Source: Euryodendron excelsum
Taxonomy: Eukaryota > Streptophyta > Magnoliopsida > Ericales > Pentaphylacaceae
Reading direction: 5' to 3'
Assembly (NCBI GenBank): GCA_033060915.1
Contig: CM065390.1
Coordinates: 21,092,501-21,156,500 of the forward strand
DNA length: 64,000 nucleotides
Positions 1 through 13,800 of this stretch are shown here, in pieces. The notes beneath the pieces are model-generated. The model was given only the letters and a program-made list of their open reading frames with translations. It searched no databases and was not told the DNA's origin. The position numbers and the translations under genes were made by a program. Position 1 is the stretch's first letter; each line of letters starts with the position of its first letter.

Positions 1-1044
1 ATCTCTACTGATATCTCCATACTTAGAGTTTTGACATCTCTATGTTTATCTGTATTTTTTCACTGATTGTGGTTGATTGTTGTCATACCCATATCTGAAG
101 TAATTTATCTCAACCAGAATTTGATCATTTCTCTTTAGGTTGAGAGTCCTCTTAGAGAGTCCTCTAAATTTTTTATTCTTGTCTCCTTACTTCCAACTTC
201 ATTGGTCCCTCTGAACATGGTTTGTAATTTTGGTTGTTGGGTCGTATTACAGGTCATGGTTTTTCTTTTCGGTTTTGTATGTAGTCTATGTTATGTCTAA
301 ATTGTTCTATTTAGTCTATTTGTTTTAGTTTTCAATTTGTGGTTCATGGTCGTACTAGAATTCTACCAAACTATAATAAATATCATGTAATGTTTTTATT
401 AAGAAGAGTAAATTTAGGGAATTTGAGATTTTGCTTAGCTAAGGGTAAGTCCTATTATCTCCTCTTCATCCTATTTCATTAAACTAGTGGGTCACTATTT
501 TTGGGTCTACTGTTCACTATCCCCAAACAGCAGCTCTTTTTATTCCAAAGCACTAGCCTATTAAGTCCCAATTAATTCTAGCCACTTTCCCTATCCTTTG
601 GCCTTTGAATTAACACCAAGAAACCTTAAAATTATTGCTATCCAGAATATTGCAGTGCCTATTATCTGAGAATCTAGCAATTATAGATTTTCTAAAACTG
701 TCCTACCTCATGCTGTTAGATAAAACTGACAGTTAGTACCAATAGTTCTGGTGATGAATTGATGTTGAAAACATTTAGTAGGTGAACTGTGCTGAAAGTT
801 TAAGACTTAATTTACGTGTTATGATTAACAATAAATCCACCTTCCACTAAGCGTTTCAACGTTTATTGATAAGTCGCTTCCCGTCAGTGCCTAAAGTTCA
901 TGCACATGAATGTTCTTCAGGTAAAAAGTTAATTGTGCATTACCAAAAGCACTTGATACAAAATCTGTTGGAACGTTTCAGCTTTCAGCACTTAATCATA
1001 AGGTTATAAAAAACCCTAAGGTTCACTTAATGAGATACTCAAAA
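1..1044. other. AT-rich intergenic DNA
   Basis: No exon, RNA gene or recognisable repeat is visible on either strand. The stretch ends at the CAAAA target duplication of the solo LTR that starts at 1045. Confidence 0.5.
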
Positions 1045-3695
1045 TATCACGACCCAAAACCCACCTTATGTGGATTAGGGACTGTAACCGGCCAGTAGCG
1101 TGGATACCGAAGGCCGTCACATCGTCGGGTTGATCACCTGTATCTTATAATCTTTTTATAATAAGAAATCAGCGAAAATTTGATATATAAACATAGTAGT
1201 GAGTGTGCATTCCATAGAATCAGAGCAAGTGTCTAAGACAACTATGATTAAATCACAATCACCATCCTTGACAAGATATACCATAATTCTTCGATAAGAC
1301 ATGATCTACATCTCATGACAAATATCATGGCTCCATAAAACATTCGCAACCAAACATCTTCCGTAAACCCGGAAGGAATCATGGCTATGATCTCTAGTTC
1401 CCATATCTTGAAAGGGGGTAATCCACAATATGAACAAAGCCTAGTGAATGATATAGATATAAGGAATATATTCTAGTTAATCCCATGAACAATTCATAAA
1501 ACATTTCCATTCGAAAGCATAGTATAACAACAATAGCTTTCTATTGAAGTAGTGGAGGATCGTTCACGTTCCATTATAAAGTAATATTTATATTTCAAAA
1601 TAAACTCCACTTCTTAGCATGTATTCATACTCTTTGGGTACAATGAACCGAAACCCCTGATCGATTCTTATACATGTAGAACCCACAAGGAATCATGTGA
1701 CCCCTAGGGAATGTCTCTACCAATTCATTTAACGGTTTCTTTTAGGTCCTTTGAGTGTGGCACACAATACTTAAACATGTTTCCAAAGCATTTCACAAGT
1801 ATATATGGCCAGAGAATTCAAATATCTTTGTGAAGTAAAACATTTAAGTTAAAAATATACATTTGCTATTGAAATGTAAAATAATAATTATTTAGAGATG
1901 AATCAAGTTAAAAGGAATATATCCAAGCATCCATAACACTCCCCTCGTATTTTGGTAGCCTTCAAAATCCTTTTATCTTAATCTAGCTTCTTCTCTTTTT
2001 TCTATATCTCTCTCTTACTTTCTTCTCCTTTTTTTTTTTTTTTTTTTTTTTCCCTTTTCCAACTTTACCGCTAGACTTCTATTTATGCTATCCACATACT
2101 AAGCTTTGGATGCCAGCTGACACAACACTTGTCGTTTGTGTGTAGAGCCATGTGAGGGGTGAGTGGTGAGTGGTTAAACTTGTAGAGGGTGACCCTCTGG
2201 GAAGTTAACGACAGGCGCTGTTTAGGCGGAGGACCACCGAAGGTCGAGGAGAGAGGGTTGAGGCGGTCCTAGGAAGAGAGAGAGAGTGGTAGTGTCCTAA
2301 GGAATTAGAGAGACTTAGAGAGATTCTCTAAGGGTTGATGGTGAGCATTTAATGTGGAATGAATGTCTTGTCAATAGCGAATGAAGGTTCCATTTATATA
2401 GGTGAAGGAGGTACTCCATGATTGGTTGTTTGGCTGTCGAGGTCTTTGACGATTGGTTCCTCAGACCTAAGATAGAGCCCTTTGTTGATTGGCTCCTCAG
2501 TCTGAGGCTTCTAAAAAACCGACATTCTAAATGTCAACTCTGTATCTTTGTAGGCGACAGTGATTCAGATGGTTCAGGTATTAAATATGGTTTGTCGTTT
2601 GTTTGGAGATCCCTCTCTCTCTAAGACCAGCTGGAGGGGTAGGCCCCTCGACGAGCCCTCAACTCCAGCATTCAATCCACTTGTCTCTTGATGATCTCGC
2701 GCGGAGGTCCTTAGGTTCTGCTCCCAACTTAGGTTATGAAGATATGCTTGTGTGGAGAATTATACTAAGTATCGAGATGAGCTCGGCGGAGAGGTTCCAT
2801 GGCCGAGCCAGGAAATGCTGAGCGCAAAGTTATGAGCGAACGCTGCGGAGGTGTCCCGAGGTTACCTGTAGGCGAGGGACTCTTGATGTCTTAGCTTGAG
2901 AAGGTACTCTTCGCGCTGTCCTCGATAAGTGAGCTGATTTGGTGCATATGTCGCCTTAATAGGTTGCCACGTAGAGCCAAGCTTGAGAGGAGGAGCGATA
3001 CAGAGGAGTTATTGAGTCGCTTAGGTGTCCTTGTATGGAGGAGAGCTGGACACTTATACCTACATCGTTTAGTGCAAGGGTGAGGTGCCATTTTTTGAAG
3101 AGGTGGCATCATCTAAATAGAATTTAGCAAGACACTTGTTGCCTAATAAAATGATGAGGTGTAAACTCCAAGCAAGAGGTGTCATATAGTAAGATACTTG
3201 TCATGCATTTAGATTGTGAGGTGTAAATGATAAAAGTAGGAGGTCTCATCAAATAGACTAGGTTCATCCTCACAAGGTGACAAATGCGTAAGGAGGAGGT
3301 GTTATCCTTACATATTAGTAAGTGATGACTCACCACTTAATCAACTAATCTAGATTAACTTAGTTAATCAAGGTTTAGACTAACTAATCCCACTTACTAG
3401 TTATTTACACTAAAGGCTAATCAATCATAATTAAGCATAATTAGTCTTAATTACTTAAAATCACTTTTTACAAGAGTCTACAAAAATTCAATTGACATTA
3501 AAGGAAGTCAATTAAGCACCTTGTTTGAAGTATTAGAACCCACCTATAGCATATAATATCCAATCCTAATGAGTTATGAAAATCCCTAACTGAATCTATG
3601 TATGCATGGTATTTCTATCCAACTTAAACTAGCAAAGCACACACATAATGCATCTTCTAGTGCATAACATGCGATAAAAAGTCCAGGATGTTGCA
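1045..3695 (+). mobile_element. Solo LTR, Ty3/gypsy-like (2651 bp)
   Basis: The segment opens TATCACGACCC and closes GGATGTTGCA, which resembles the TGTCACGACCC...GTGTTACA termini of many plant Ty3/gypsy LTRs, with the first dinucleotide decayed from TG to TA. It is flanked by a perfect 5-bp duplication, CAAAA at 1040-1044 and at 3696-3700, as integrase makes. There is no internal gag-pol, primer site or second LTR, so it is best read as the product of recombination between two LTRs. A TATA-like box lies near 2393 and a long poly-T run near 2031-2051. Small ORFs inside it (for example 2418-2821) have no recognisable domain and are left out. Confidence 0.75.
2393..2401 (+). promoter_or_regulatory. 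TATA-like box of the solo LTR
   Basis: TTTATATAG lies about half-way along the solo LTR in a GC-richer setting, where an LTR promoter would sit. Assigned from sequence and position only. Confidence 0.35.
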
Positions 3696-3700
3696 CAAAA

Positions 3701-5482
3701 ACCCTAAGGTTATATATGATGTTGTCTTGGTGCAGAGAGTAGTATTTATAATCACAGTAACTAATTGTACGCTACATGGAATACTAGTCAGGAGAATAAC
3801 ACTCCTATGCCAATCTTCTTGAGTCTTTTTGTGTGTTGCCAATTAGGTGTCTTCTGCATCACATTACTAATGTCATTCTTTTTCTTGGACAAAATGTCAA
3901 GGCTATGGAAGAGGAGTTGGTTTTTTTTGGAATCTGCTGCGGTTTGCTTCTTGGTATCTTATAATCTGGGGAGAATTTACCAAAGAACTAGCATATAAGG
4001 TAGAGAATTGCTTTATCCTTGAATTTTGAATTTCAAAGTTCGAAGTTTTATTTTAGCTGCCCCATTGCACTCCTCGAGGTTGACAAGGAAGAGTTTCAAT
4101 TGAGTCCTTTTGTGATTGCAATATAGCCATGAAACATTTTAGTCTTGATTTGAGTTTCACCTCACAGCAACCATTTTCTGTTGTAAGTGCTTGATTTCAA
4201 GTAATGAACTGTTTTTACTTGCCATGGCTGCAAAATATCAGAACAGCGGGTGTAAAAATATGGTAAAAGTTCGAGGGAAACATAGGCCAATGATAGAGTT
4301 TACAAGAAAATTTAATAGGCTGAGAGGATGTACAGCTTGAAAATTAAATTGATGCAGGAACTTTCTGAAATCTAGCAGTTAAAAAAGAATTAGGCTAAGT
4401 TTTTGCTGGAAATATATGAAAGATGTTTGGGAATTGATGGAAGAGGGCATGGGTGAGCTAAGGTTCATCAAAGGTTGTTTTAATAGCTTAAGCTACAGTT
4501 TAAGCTAGAAAAAGGACTAAAAAGAAGACTTTATTTATTGAAAAGAAAATAGAAATAACAGGTCAAGAAGAAAAAGAAAGATAAAAAAGGATTAGAAGAA
4601 AGAGGAGAGAGGAAAAAGAAAGAGATAATACACTCATAATCTCTTTAATAAAGCTTTCAATTTGCAGTTTTCATTCAAAATATTCGTTCACTTAAAAGGA
4701 GTAATGAGAATCTTCCTTGGAGACAAACCCAGATAACAATTTTACTAATCCTAAAATCAATCTAATCTTAACCCCCAAGTATTGCCTGTGCGAAAGAATT
4801 TTCAAAGTCCAAAATAGCCCAACTAGTTCACTGCTAGAATAGTTTGAATATCTTGCTAGGGGAACAGAGTAATAACTTGCTGCAGTACTGCAAACATAGA
4901 TACAGTAGCGTGTTAGCATGTTGCTATAATTACTATGGTATCTCTAGACTAACTCAAAATATATTCACTTTTCAATATAGAAAAAAACTGTGAATAGATA
5001 AGTTCAATAAATATGACTTAGAATCAAACAATTAAAGATCTATACTACCATAGGCATTTTTTTTTCTTGGACCTAAATTACTTCTTCACTGAAGTGGAAC
5101 CCAAGGCCAAGATTTCAAACTTTCAAAAGGGCATGTCTTCTCTAAAGAATCTACTTATCAGAAAAAATGTCTTCTCTTATGAAGCAATTGCAATTTGCTA
5201 TCATATCATTTATGTTTCAGCTTGAGAGGCACTTTGGGTGAGAGCAATATGTACACTCCTTTAAATTGGTATGCTGAAAGAGAAATGGTCTGGAAAAAAA
5301 AGAAAGAAAATTGTATGCTCTCATACCAGTCCTTGGATGTGGATTTACCAAACCTTGGAGGTGGTGGGATTGGTCTTAATTCAACTAAATCTAATTCTTG
5401 AATCTAAGTGCTTGCAACAATCGTATGTCAAAGGTAAAAACGTAGAAGCAAGAAATTGCACAATGAGGACACATGATTTTTC
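3701..5482. other. Intergenic DNA without a supported gene
   Basis: AT-rich. A short hydrophobic reading frame near 3897-4030 needs a frameshift to continue and has no start or splice context. Copy A of a roughly 40-bp repeat is at 5221-5260. Confidence 0.4.
5221..5260 (+). repeat. Short dispersed repeat, copy A
   Basis: About 40 bp beginning CTTGAGAGGCAC and ending GTACACTCCT. A close relative (copy B) is at 6607-6647 in the same orientation, about 1.39 kb away. The family is unknown. Confidence 0.55.
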
Positions 5483-5485
5483 TGT

Positions 5486-6057
5486 TGTAAGCCCCTAAAG
5501 GAAAAACCAAGGAAGGGTCTTGGACTAGCCAACCAATGCAGTATAAAGAACCAAATCCAAAGACGCAACTTACAAACCCAAACTTAGCCAAATCATTGCG
5601 CCTTTAAGTGCTGAATCTACGAACTTGCGAGTGTAATCACCGAAACCCATCAAGCACTAGTCCAGATCCTCCGCAGTTTGGAAATTCACTCAGACAACTC
5701 CCCTAAGAGGTAGAATCACTCTGTATCTGAAGTCTTGCTTCTTTATGTCGGCCCTTGCACTCCTATTTATATTGGAAGAAGTTTGGAGAAGCACAACTTT
5801 CTTTTTGGCACGACTTCTGAGTCATAGTAGGATAGGAAACTCAAAATTGTTGCCTTCCGCTGGAGCTGGCTTTGAACGGCTTCGGGGGACCAGCCTGGCT
5901 GGCCAATTCTTGCTCGACCGCACTCGTAGCAGTGCCTCTTGTTGCCATAATCATGTTGATCTTGAAAAGTTACCCAAAATAAAATATAAAAAAAAAAATT
6001 CGCCTCAACTAGATTTTCAAGCCTTAAGTTATGACTATCCAAAGTTTTGTTGCTGCA
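5486..6057 (-). repeat. LTR-like or promoter-like fragment
   Basis: Read on the minus strand, this stretch has a TATA-like AATATAAATAGG at about 5763-5774 and ends in GGGGCTTACA at 5486, a typical end for a plant LTR. I could not find a matching TG end or a target duplication, so the upper limit is approximate. It may be a decayed solo LTR, or the promoter and leader of an unrecognised gene. Confidence 0.25.
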
Positions 6058-6060
6058 TGT

Positions 6061-9000
6061 TGTAAAATAGGTACATGGACTTGGGTATGAACGTCGGGTG
6101 CTGTTATGTGTTTAAGTGTCGGATTCATCTAATACCTTGGACATCGAAAAATATTCATATTTATCAATTTATATGATAAAATAGAGTTTACAAGTTGCTA
6201 CAGTGTATTTCATGTATATAATGGGTGGATTACGCATATTATAATATTTACATGGTAAATTCGAATTACTAAACATTCTTGTAAGGTGAATGTCCAGTAA
6301 TACATGTTAGACACACATTCATAACCATATCCTTACCCAAGTGTCGGAATCCAAGTATCGAGTGTTCAACACTGGTACTTCACTCATTTTAGAAGTGTCC
6401 ATGTAACATAGGTTGTAAAGACTTGTACTCTAAGGTTTTGAGACTTTGGCAACTTACACGATCTCTTTTCAATCGACTCGATTACATACTCAAGGCACAA
6501 TTATAACTCAAAATTGGAATTAATTGACTCAAATACACACTCAAAATTGAATTACAATCAAAATATTTTGTTTACAGAATTTACCAGTAAAGTCCTAACA
6601 CTTCATCTTGAGGGGCACTCTGGACAAGAGAAATTATGTACACTCCTAATTATTATTATCAAGACTAATTACTTTATGTTTGATCTTTCCTTATGACACA
6701 ACTAAGGGTGCTAAGGTAAGAAGAGCATAAGTTGGGCTTCTCTTCCCCATTCAAATTATCTTTGTACTTTCTGTTCCCTACTCTTCTTGTAATTCCAAAA
6801 ATTGCAGTTCTTCTTCTAGTTTCTCTCCTATGCAAGTTATCCAGAAATTGTGAAATTACTTATTGTCATAAGATATGTAAAAAGTTATAAGATATTCCAT
6901 TTAATAGCTCTAGAAAAAAGGTAACCACAATCCAATCCATGTGGCAGAATAGGTTTTCAGAAATTGTTATAGGAATTTCTTGCTTTTGATTGTGATGGAG
7001 AATTCACAGCTAGGTTTTGAGTCTCCTCTAAAGGAAAATTAGTGTAGTTGTTCATCGATTGTTCACCTATTTTAGTTGTCAGGAAAAAGAAACATGAGAG
7101 AATCCCTTCCACTATTGACAAGTGAATACATTCAGCAGTTTTCTTATTTGATTCCTCTATCTTTTACAATCGTATGCCGGTATTATGCATTTAGGAGACA
7201 AAATTGGTCTGCATTCCTTCCTCATATTGGGTTCTGTATATAACAGCTTACTGACTTGATGAGGAACAATTTACCTTCGATTAAACTTGCAAAGGACTGG
7301 GTTATTGATCTGGTGAATGCTGTACCTCATATGATATTGCTATTTCTAATATCATAACTTCTGTCAGTATCTTAATTACCTGAAACTGGGTTGTCATAGC
7401 ATTATTCATTACACTGTCATGACATTCAATATCCTTGTGATTCTTCATGATTCCCTGAAATGGTCATTTTTGATATGTACGTTGCAGTTGAAAGTCAGTT
7501 AGAGGAATGACAAAAGGTCCAGGAAATAAAAGAACTATTATATGATACTCTGTTGGATTGTAGCATTCCTTGTCAGAAAACAATGAATATCATCATTTAT
7601 TTCCATTCCAGTTTTCTCTTTGGCTGGTAGTGACCTTATGTTACCTCACATTATTTGCTAATTAGCAATCATGTTGGGATGTAGTTTCAGCATTATGAAG
7701 TCGAAGTAACACTTAATTGTTTGGAGTTTTTTGTTTAATGCATCAAGATTGAAGGTAGGAAGGAATAGCAAGCTGAAGCTTATTCACATAAATCCTGTAA
7801 TTGGGTGAGACCCACTGTAAAATTGTGGATTTGCATGCAGTCAGAATTTTGTCAATTTCTGAATATGGGAATTTAAAATCTTGAACTAACTGGAGATAAG
7901 ATTGAGTTATCAAGAAATTCAAATGATATTATTATGATCACCTAATATTTGACTTTCAACACTAACAAATCATATCTAACAAAGTGGATGGTACTTCTTA
8001 TTGTACAACCCATTGTTTTATCCATTGGGAAATGATCGTGCCCCTCTAATCCTTATATGAACCAGATCCGAAAAAGAAAAAAAGAATTCGTTGATTGCAT
8101 TTTAATGTGTATTCTCTCTTTAAGAATCCATTTATATTTGGGAGTCCTTGAAATGGATGCATAGTTCACTACAGAGAAATAATGATAAAACTTGTACTAA
8201 AATCTTTTGATATGTGACCGACACTTGGGTAGTTCTATTGCACCCACAGTAATAATAGTTCACTCAATATTAGTTCAGCAGTTTTGCAGGCATTGAAATG
8301 TATTGAGATGGGTGTCTGCTATTGAGAAATGCCCACTGATTTCAAAGGACTCCCTTACTATGGTCCAAAGCCAATTGTCAGTGATAGCTAATATGTGTCA
8401 GTGATACCCTAAGAAATTTTTGTAGACACTACGAAAGCAATTAAGCAAGTTTTATATTTCTTTCCTACCTGTGGTCATATGTTTTTTAGATGATATGGAT
8501 TATGGATGTAAGAAGGCTGAATGCTTTAATTTGTGTGTAAGACAAGAGTGTATCAAGGGGCTTAGAGGGAGATGTGAAAGCAGGGGAAGAGCCAAAAAAT
8601 TGGGAAGATGATAATGATGATGATGCAGCTAAAGAAAAGATAGATAAGAATTGCTCACAGGGAGGATGCTATTGGTGATTGGGAAGATTATATCTAGTTT
8701 TTATGTCATTCTTCAACACCACGGTATTACATCTTTGTGTAATAAAACAGCAAGCAAGAGCACTTACAAGACAGTGAAGACACTTCTAGCATGAATTATA
8801 GGTGAAGACATGCTTGTTTGCTTGCAGGGTTGTTTTAATGCTCCTTTAACTTCTCTAAATTTTTGTTCTTGACTTTTGAAGTAATCCTTTTTCTTTCAAT
8901 TTATTGATAACTTGAACATAAATTAATCAATTTAGTTGCAGTGCAATTTCAATTAATGTATTTATGCAACGTTTACTAATATTGTTGCAAATTGATAATG

Positions 9001-10566
9001 GACATGCATGTGTGTTCGTGCACTAGAAACATAGGCCTTTATGTCTGCGGAATTGTCTTGCAGAAGTTTTCTGGTAGCAGTTGATAACCTGCATTCTGCT
9101 GGAACTGGTAGAGGATGATGAACCAGATGGGAAGAGTTTCTTCATTACTAGCTTCTGCTTGTTAATGAAGCTTCGTTTGATGGTCATGCTTGCCTGGTAA
9201 AAATCTATTTACAATTGCATTTGGAGCAATACTAGTTATGTACTTAGAAAGAGGTAAATTTATAATTTTATCCAAATCATGGTTTGCTATAGCTATTAAC
9301 CTTTTCCTTTCTTTTTTTTTCTTTTTGGTTTTTGTGCAGTGGCTAATAAAAAATTTCTTAGGACAGTATTTTTCTCAGCTTTCTAAGTTTGTCCTGTAAT
9401 CCTAAATGCAAGAAATGGCTTTCTGATAGTCGAAGAAGACAAAATAATGTCATTGCCTTTTCATAGAGCATTCGACTGCTTATATTCTATATGGTATTGG
9501 TAATGCTCTATTTTCATTGTAGTGCAGGATCATCTTGTTCAGACTAAGGTTTTCTTATTAGTAGTCTACAGGATTCTCACTCAAATGAGAATGGTGCAAG
9601 TATATATATATGTATTTGTCTTTTTTGTGTTTTTTTTTTTTTTTTTGCCCTTTTTATGCCGACAGGTAAAGAAATCTTAGTTATGTATCAATGCGGGTGA
9701 TGCTACCCCCCAAACTCCACTGCTTGGGCTACTCATTCTAGGGCTCAGACTGTATAGTTTGCAATAACTTTGAAACCTGAGCTTACTATTTCTCTTATTT
9801 TTTCCGGGCTAGGTACTCGATATTAGTTTTTTGGTTCAAAATTCGGTCATCAACTAACTGTTCATGTTTGAGATTTTTGGCTTGCTCTAGCTTCATGGTT
9901 ATTTTGAAACATTGAAACTCTGAAAGAGAAGTATTGCAATTTTGGTCACAGGCTTAGCATACCTCTAAAACAATGAGAATCTGGAAAGAACTAGCGCAGA
10001 TGCTGAAAGAAAGAAAAAGAAATAAGTTGTACATTGAAAACTTGATATGGTGATAGTGTCTTCAGTTGAGACAACTGAAAAGCATCTTCGGCATAAACAG
10101 TTTACAAGCTTTGATATGACTCCTGTTGTGGTTATGTTCCTATCAGATTTTGCAATGTGACATTTAGTTCCTTAAAAGTCTCTATTTAAAATAAATTAAT
10201 GTTGTTGATGTAATGAAATGTCACATTTTAATAGGAATGAGACTGATAAGTTGATACTACTCGACTATTGGTCTTTCTTTCCAGCATGCTGCCTTCGAGT
10301 AGGGAGGGGTGATTCGTTCTGTAACTTCACAAGACAAGTGAATTACCTAACGAAATGCCCACCATCTATAGGCAAAATGATGGCAGGGGACATTGTACCG
10401 CAACCTGCTTCAAATGCTCATCAAATGAAAGAGAGACACCAACCGAAGAAGGGCTAGCCTGGACAGAATAAGAGTTTTGATGACAGTGCTGCAATCTATG
10501 TTATAAACTAATCTGTTTCAGACAAGACGCTCCAGGCATGCTTTTCTTTCTAACACTAGTATGTCA
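6061..10566. other. Intergenic DNA downstream of the PPTase gene
   Basis: About 4.5 kb with no exon I can support. It contains homopolymer runs (poly-T near 9628-9646) and one acidic open stretch at about 8543-8680 with no recognisable family. The end nearest 10566 should contain the 3' UTR of the minus-strand transferase gene. Confidence 0.4.
6607..6647 (+). repeat. Short dispersed repeat, copy B
   Basis: About 41 bp beginning CTTGAGGGGCAC and ending GTACACTCCT. It matches copy A at 5221-5260 apart from a handful of substitutions and one indel. Confidence 0.55.
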
Positions 10567-10803
10567 TCACTCCCCCTTAGCTATTTCTTCAGCATGATAT
10601 ATATAATGTTCTTGTCTTACATCAAGAGGTATTTCACCTGCTTTACACGAGACTGGGATGAGTTGTTCTACTGTTCGCAGCACAAAACTTGCATCCGGAA
10701 GATGAAGACCCAAATGGTACTGCTCTTTGTCAAACTGTGTCCTCTTTAATGTTCTCTTGTAACTCTCCGTGGCATTCCTTGGGTGACCCCGGGCAATAGA
10801 TAC
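10567..10803 (-). CDS. PPTase exon 5 (residues 225-302, stop)
   Basis: Acceptor ..ccgcag|GTATCT. It encodes VSIARGHPRNATESYKRTL and an open C-terminal tail to TGA at 10567-10569. A cryptic donor (GATgtaaga) lies inside the tail, so the last about 20 residues could differ in the real transcript. Confidence 0.82.
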   Translation of the reverse strand, partial: VSIARGHPRNATESYKRTLKRTQFDKEQYHLGLHLPDASFVLRTVEQLIPVSCKAGEIPLDVRQEHYIYHAEEIAKGE

Positions 10804-13800
10804 CTGCGGTGCATAGAGAATTTAATGTAAGGCAATAACATAACAAAGTAGATATACAACTCGAGTTCATTATCCTTAACACACCAATCACTTGGTTTGG
10901 CTACAGGATCTGTTCTCTCCAGTCAGCTCTATACATGGCCAAACTTATATGACACTTTCCCCCAGGGGCACTGAATGTCTTCTTGGCTCATAGAAATGCA
11001 ATTATTCTCATTTGCCTTCTAATTGGCAAGAGGTGCTATAATTCAGAATGTGAAAGATTCCAGTTCTGATTACTATGCTCAATGGGATATATAGACCGAG
11101 CCAGACATCCTCACCTCTGTAAGATGAGGTTAATATCGAATCTGTCATTTTTAAGCGTGGCAAAGAGGACATCATAACTTAAATATTTCATCTCCTTGTA
11201 TCAGATATTTAGCGGGGAACCTTAAATCAATTCAATTTTTACTTCTACCAGTCGAGCCAAGTAAACAAAATCCGCAAGATCCCATTTACGAAACAACATG
11301 GTTGATTCATTCTTAAGACTTACTTTTAGGCAGTGAGTACACCCATTGGTGTGCCTGAAAGTGTGCATGTTGGCAATCTGGATAAGAACTAACAGGGACA
11401 ACCACAAACATTCCACTATGCCTACACCAGAGTTGTGTTACTCTTATTAGGCTTTGATATTCTTACATGAAAAGATCTGTCCCCCTAATATTACACTGAA
11501 GCCAATGACGGACAACATGCCACTGATGTATGTCATGCCACAAAGCTCACAATGATTGGACACGGTTGCTGCATGATCCACAAACCGAGCTGTGAAGCAA
11601 CCCACACCAACATCCAAATTGATGCAAAATCCCCTTACATAAATGACAAGGGTCATCTCATGTGATACAATGGTGGCCTCAAAACAAAAGCTTACCCCAA
11701 CGTCGGGTTCCTTGAGTGCCATAGGTTTGCCAGAGCACATTTCAAACTCAACTCATACTTATGCAAACATTGCAACACTATAACAGCATACAGCCACGAA
11801 CGTCTATGATCGTATTGCCTCATCAAACGGCATTAAAACATTCCTTTCATTACTTCATGAGCTATTATTCAAGGAAGAGGAACATTGAAAGAAAAGATGG
11901 AAAATCATCGAAAAACTAACCATATGGCTTTTCCCCAGCTCATAAAGCGAAAATCTCCACTCCTCCAATTCTTTTCCATCAACTTTAACAAATATGTTGG
12001 TCCACATAGTGTGATGAAATTCCACGGAATCCAATCGATACCCCACTCCAGTTCCTATGGCCTTGACAAATGCTTCCTTCAGACACCAATACCTGCATAA
12101 TGGTCTAAAGTGGTCAGTAAGATGTGCTTTGATATTTTAAGTAGTCAACAGTGAAACACATCTATTTTATATTATATGTATGCATATTGAATATCTAGTA
12201 TGTCATTAGAAGAAACCAAAACATGGACGTAATATAGTTAAAGAAGAGAATAGGTAAGAAGGTGAGCAACGGTTGAATTGGCTAGTGGCATTATAGGAGG
12301 AAAGCATGCACTGAATTGAGTTTGGGTGGACTTTCGTGGATTTGAGTGTTTGTAAAGTCCAAACTATTTGGCCTGCTCATGAAAACATAATGATCCATGT
12401 TAATAAACGAATCAAATGGGAAAGGATTTTGAGGCGCCAAATAATAAAAGATCAAATAATATGAAATCCTTGAAGTTGACTGGTATGTAGAGTTCCACTT
12501 AAACAATACAAGATACAATGTACCTGTGAAACTCATCTAACATATCATCACAACTGCCAGCGTTAACGATATTATCCCATTCAACTCTGGAGAAGTATGA
12601 TGAGAAGTTTTCAATAAATTCTGGAATTGTCTCATTCCCAGGAATGAAATGAGAAACAATATCCAAGCCCACAATGCATATTGGTTCTGAAGCTATCGCT
12701 ACATAGTCGCCATGGTGGGATGCATTGAAGTTGAAATTTGGGAATCCTGAGTCCACTTTATAACCTGCCTATAAAACAAGCACCACATACATAACATTTC
12801 AGATACGATTAGAATGACAAAGGTCACGGCAAGGTATAGGTTAGAAGAGACTAAAATGACAATTCATCAAGTCCAAACAAGAAAAAGTTAATATCTTCAT
12901 TTCCTAAAACAGCAGATCAATTTATATTGCTAGATTGAGCAAGACAAAATCTTAAAAAGAAAAACTATTCATGAGGGACAAGCCAGCAAGCTTTTGATGT
13001 AACCTCTAGGATTTTCTAAATCAAATAAAAGATAACAGACAAAAGGAAACAAAAGGAAAGAGGAAGAGAAAGTAGTATGTGAAACTAAAAATTGGACAGT
13101 CCCAACAGGAATATAAGAGCAGAGATCTAGAAGACATGATAAGAGACCGATAGACAGAGATCACAAGAAGAGAAGAACAAAAGAAACTAGAAAGAGGGGG
13201 ACAATAGAAGATAGGAAAAGAAGTAGAGGAGATAAGAGACACGAGAGAAAGAGATCACAAGAAGGCAAGAATTAAAGATAGAGACAAAATGAAGAAGTTC
13301 AAGGTGATGGAGATGAGAAAAGATAATGTAGATACAGAAAGGAGAGGAGGAGATAAAAGCAATGGAGGAGAAGACTAGAGAAAGGGAGATTGAGAGATGC
13401 AAAAACTTATCCAATCAGTGGTGGACCCAGGAATTTCACTGAGGCCAAGGCAGAAATTTTGTTTAGTGGTACGGAAGACTCAAGTTTAAGCTTTATAGTG
13501 AAGAACCCATCGAATACACAAAAATAAAAATCGTAATAAAGTAGTATTTAAAAATAAAAATGCTATTTTCTCTGAATTTTTTTGACCTCTTATAAATGTA
13601 TGATTATCCTATTTTATTAAAAATATTTTAATTTTACTTTGAAAATATTTAATGCTATCTATAGTTCACTTTAATTATATATACAAAAGTATTAGATTGT
13701 TATAATATAAATTGTTTGATTATCAATGAAATCCTTACTACTATTTCCAAATAGATATAACAAGTGTAAATAAATTAATAAAGAAAATGTTAAAACAGGG

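Noticed and set aside
3897..4030. Hydrophobic reading frame resembling a membrane segment
   Set aside because: It needs a frameshift, has no start codon context or splice sites, and matches no family I recognise.
13021..13414. Ser/Leu/Phe-rich proteins on the minus strand
   Set aside because: They are translations of a purine-rich low-complexity tract within the PPTase intron.
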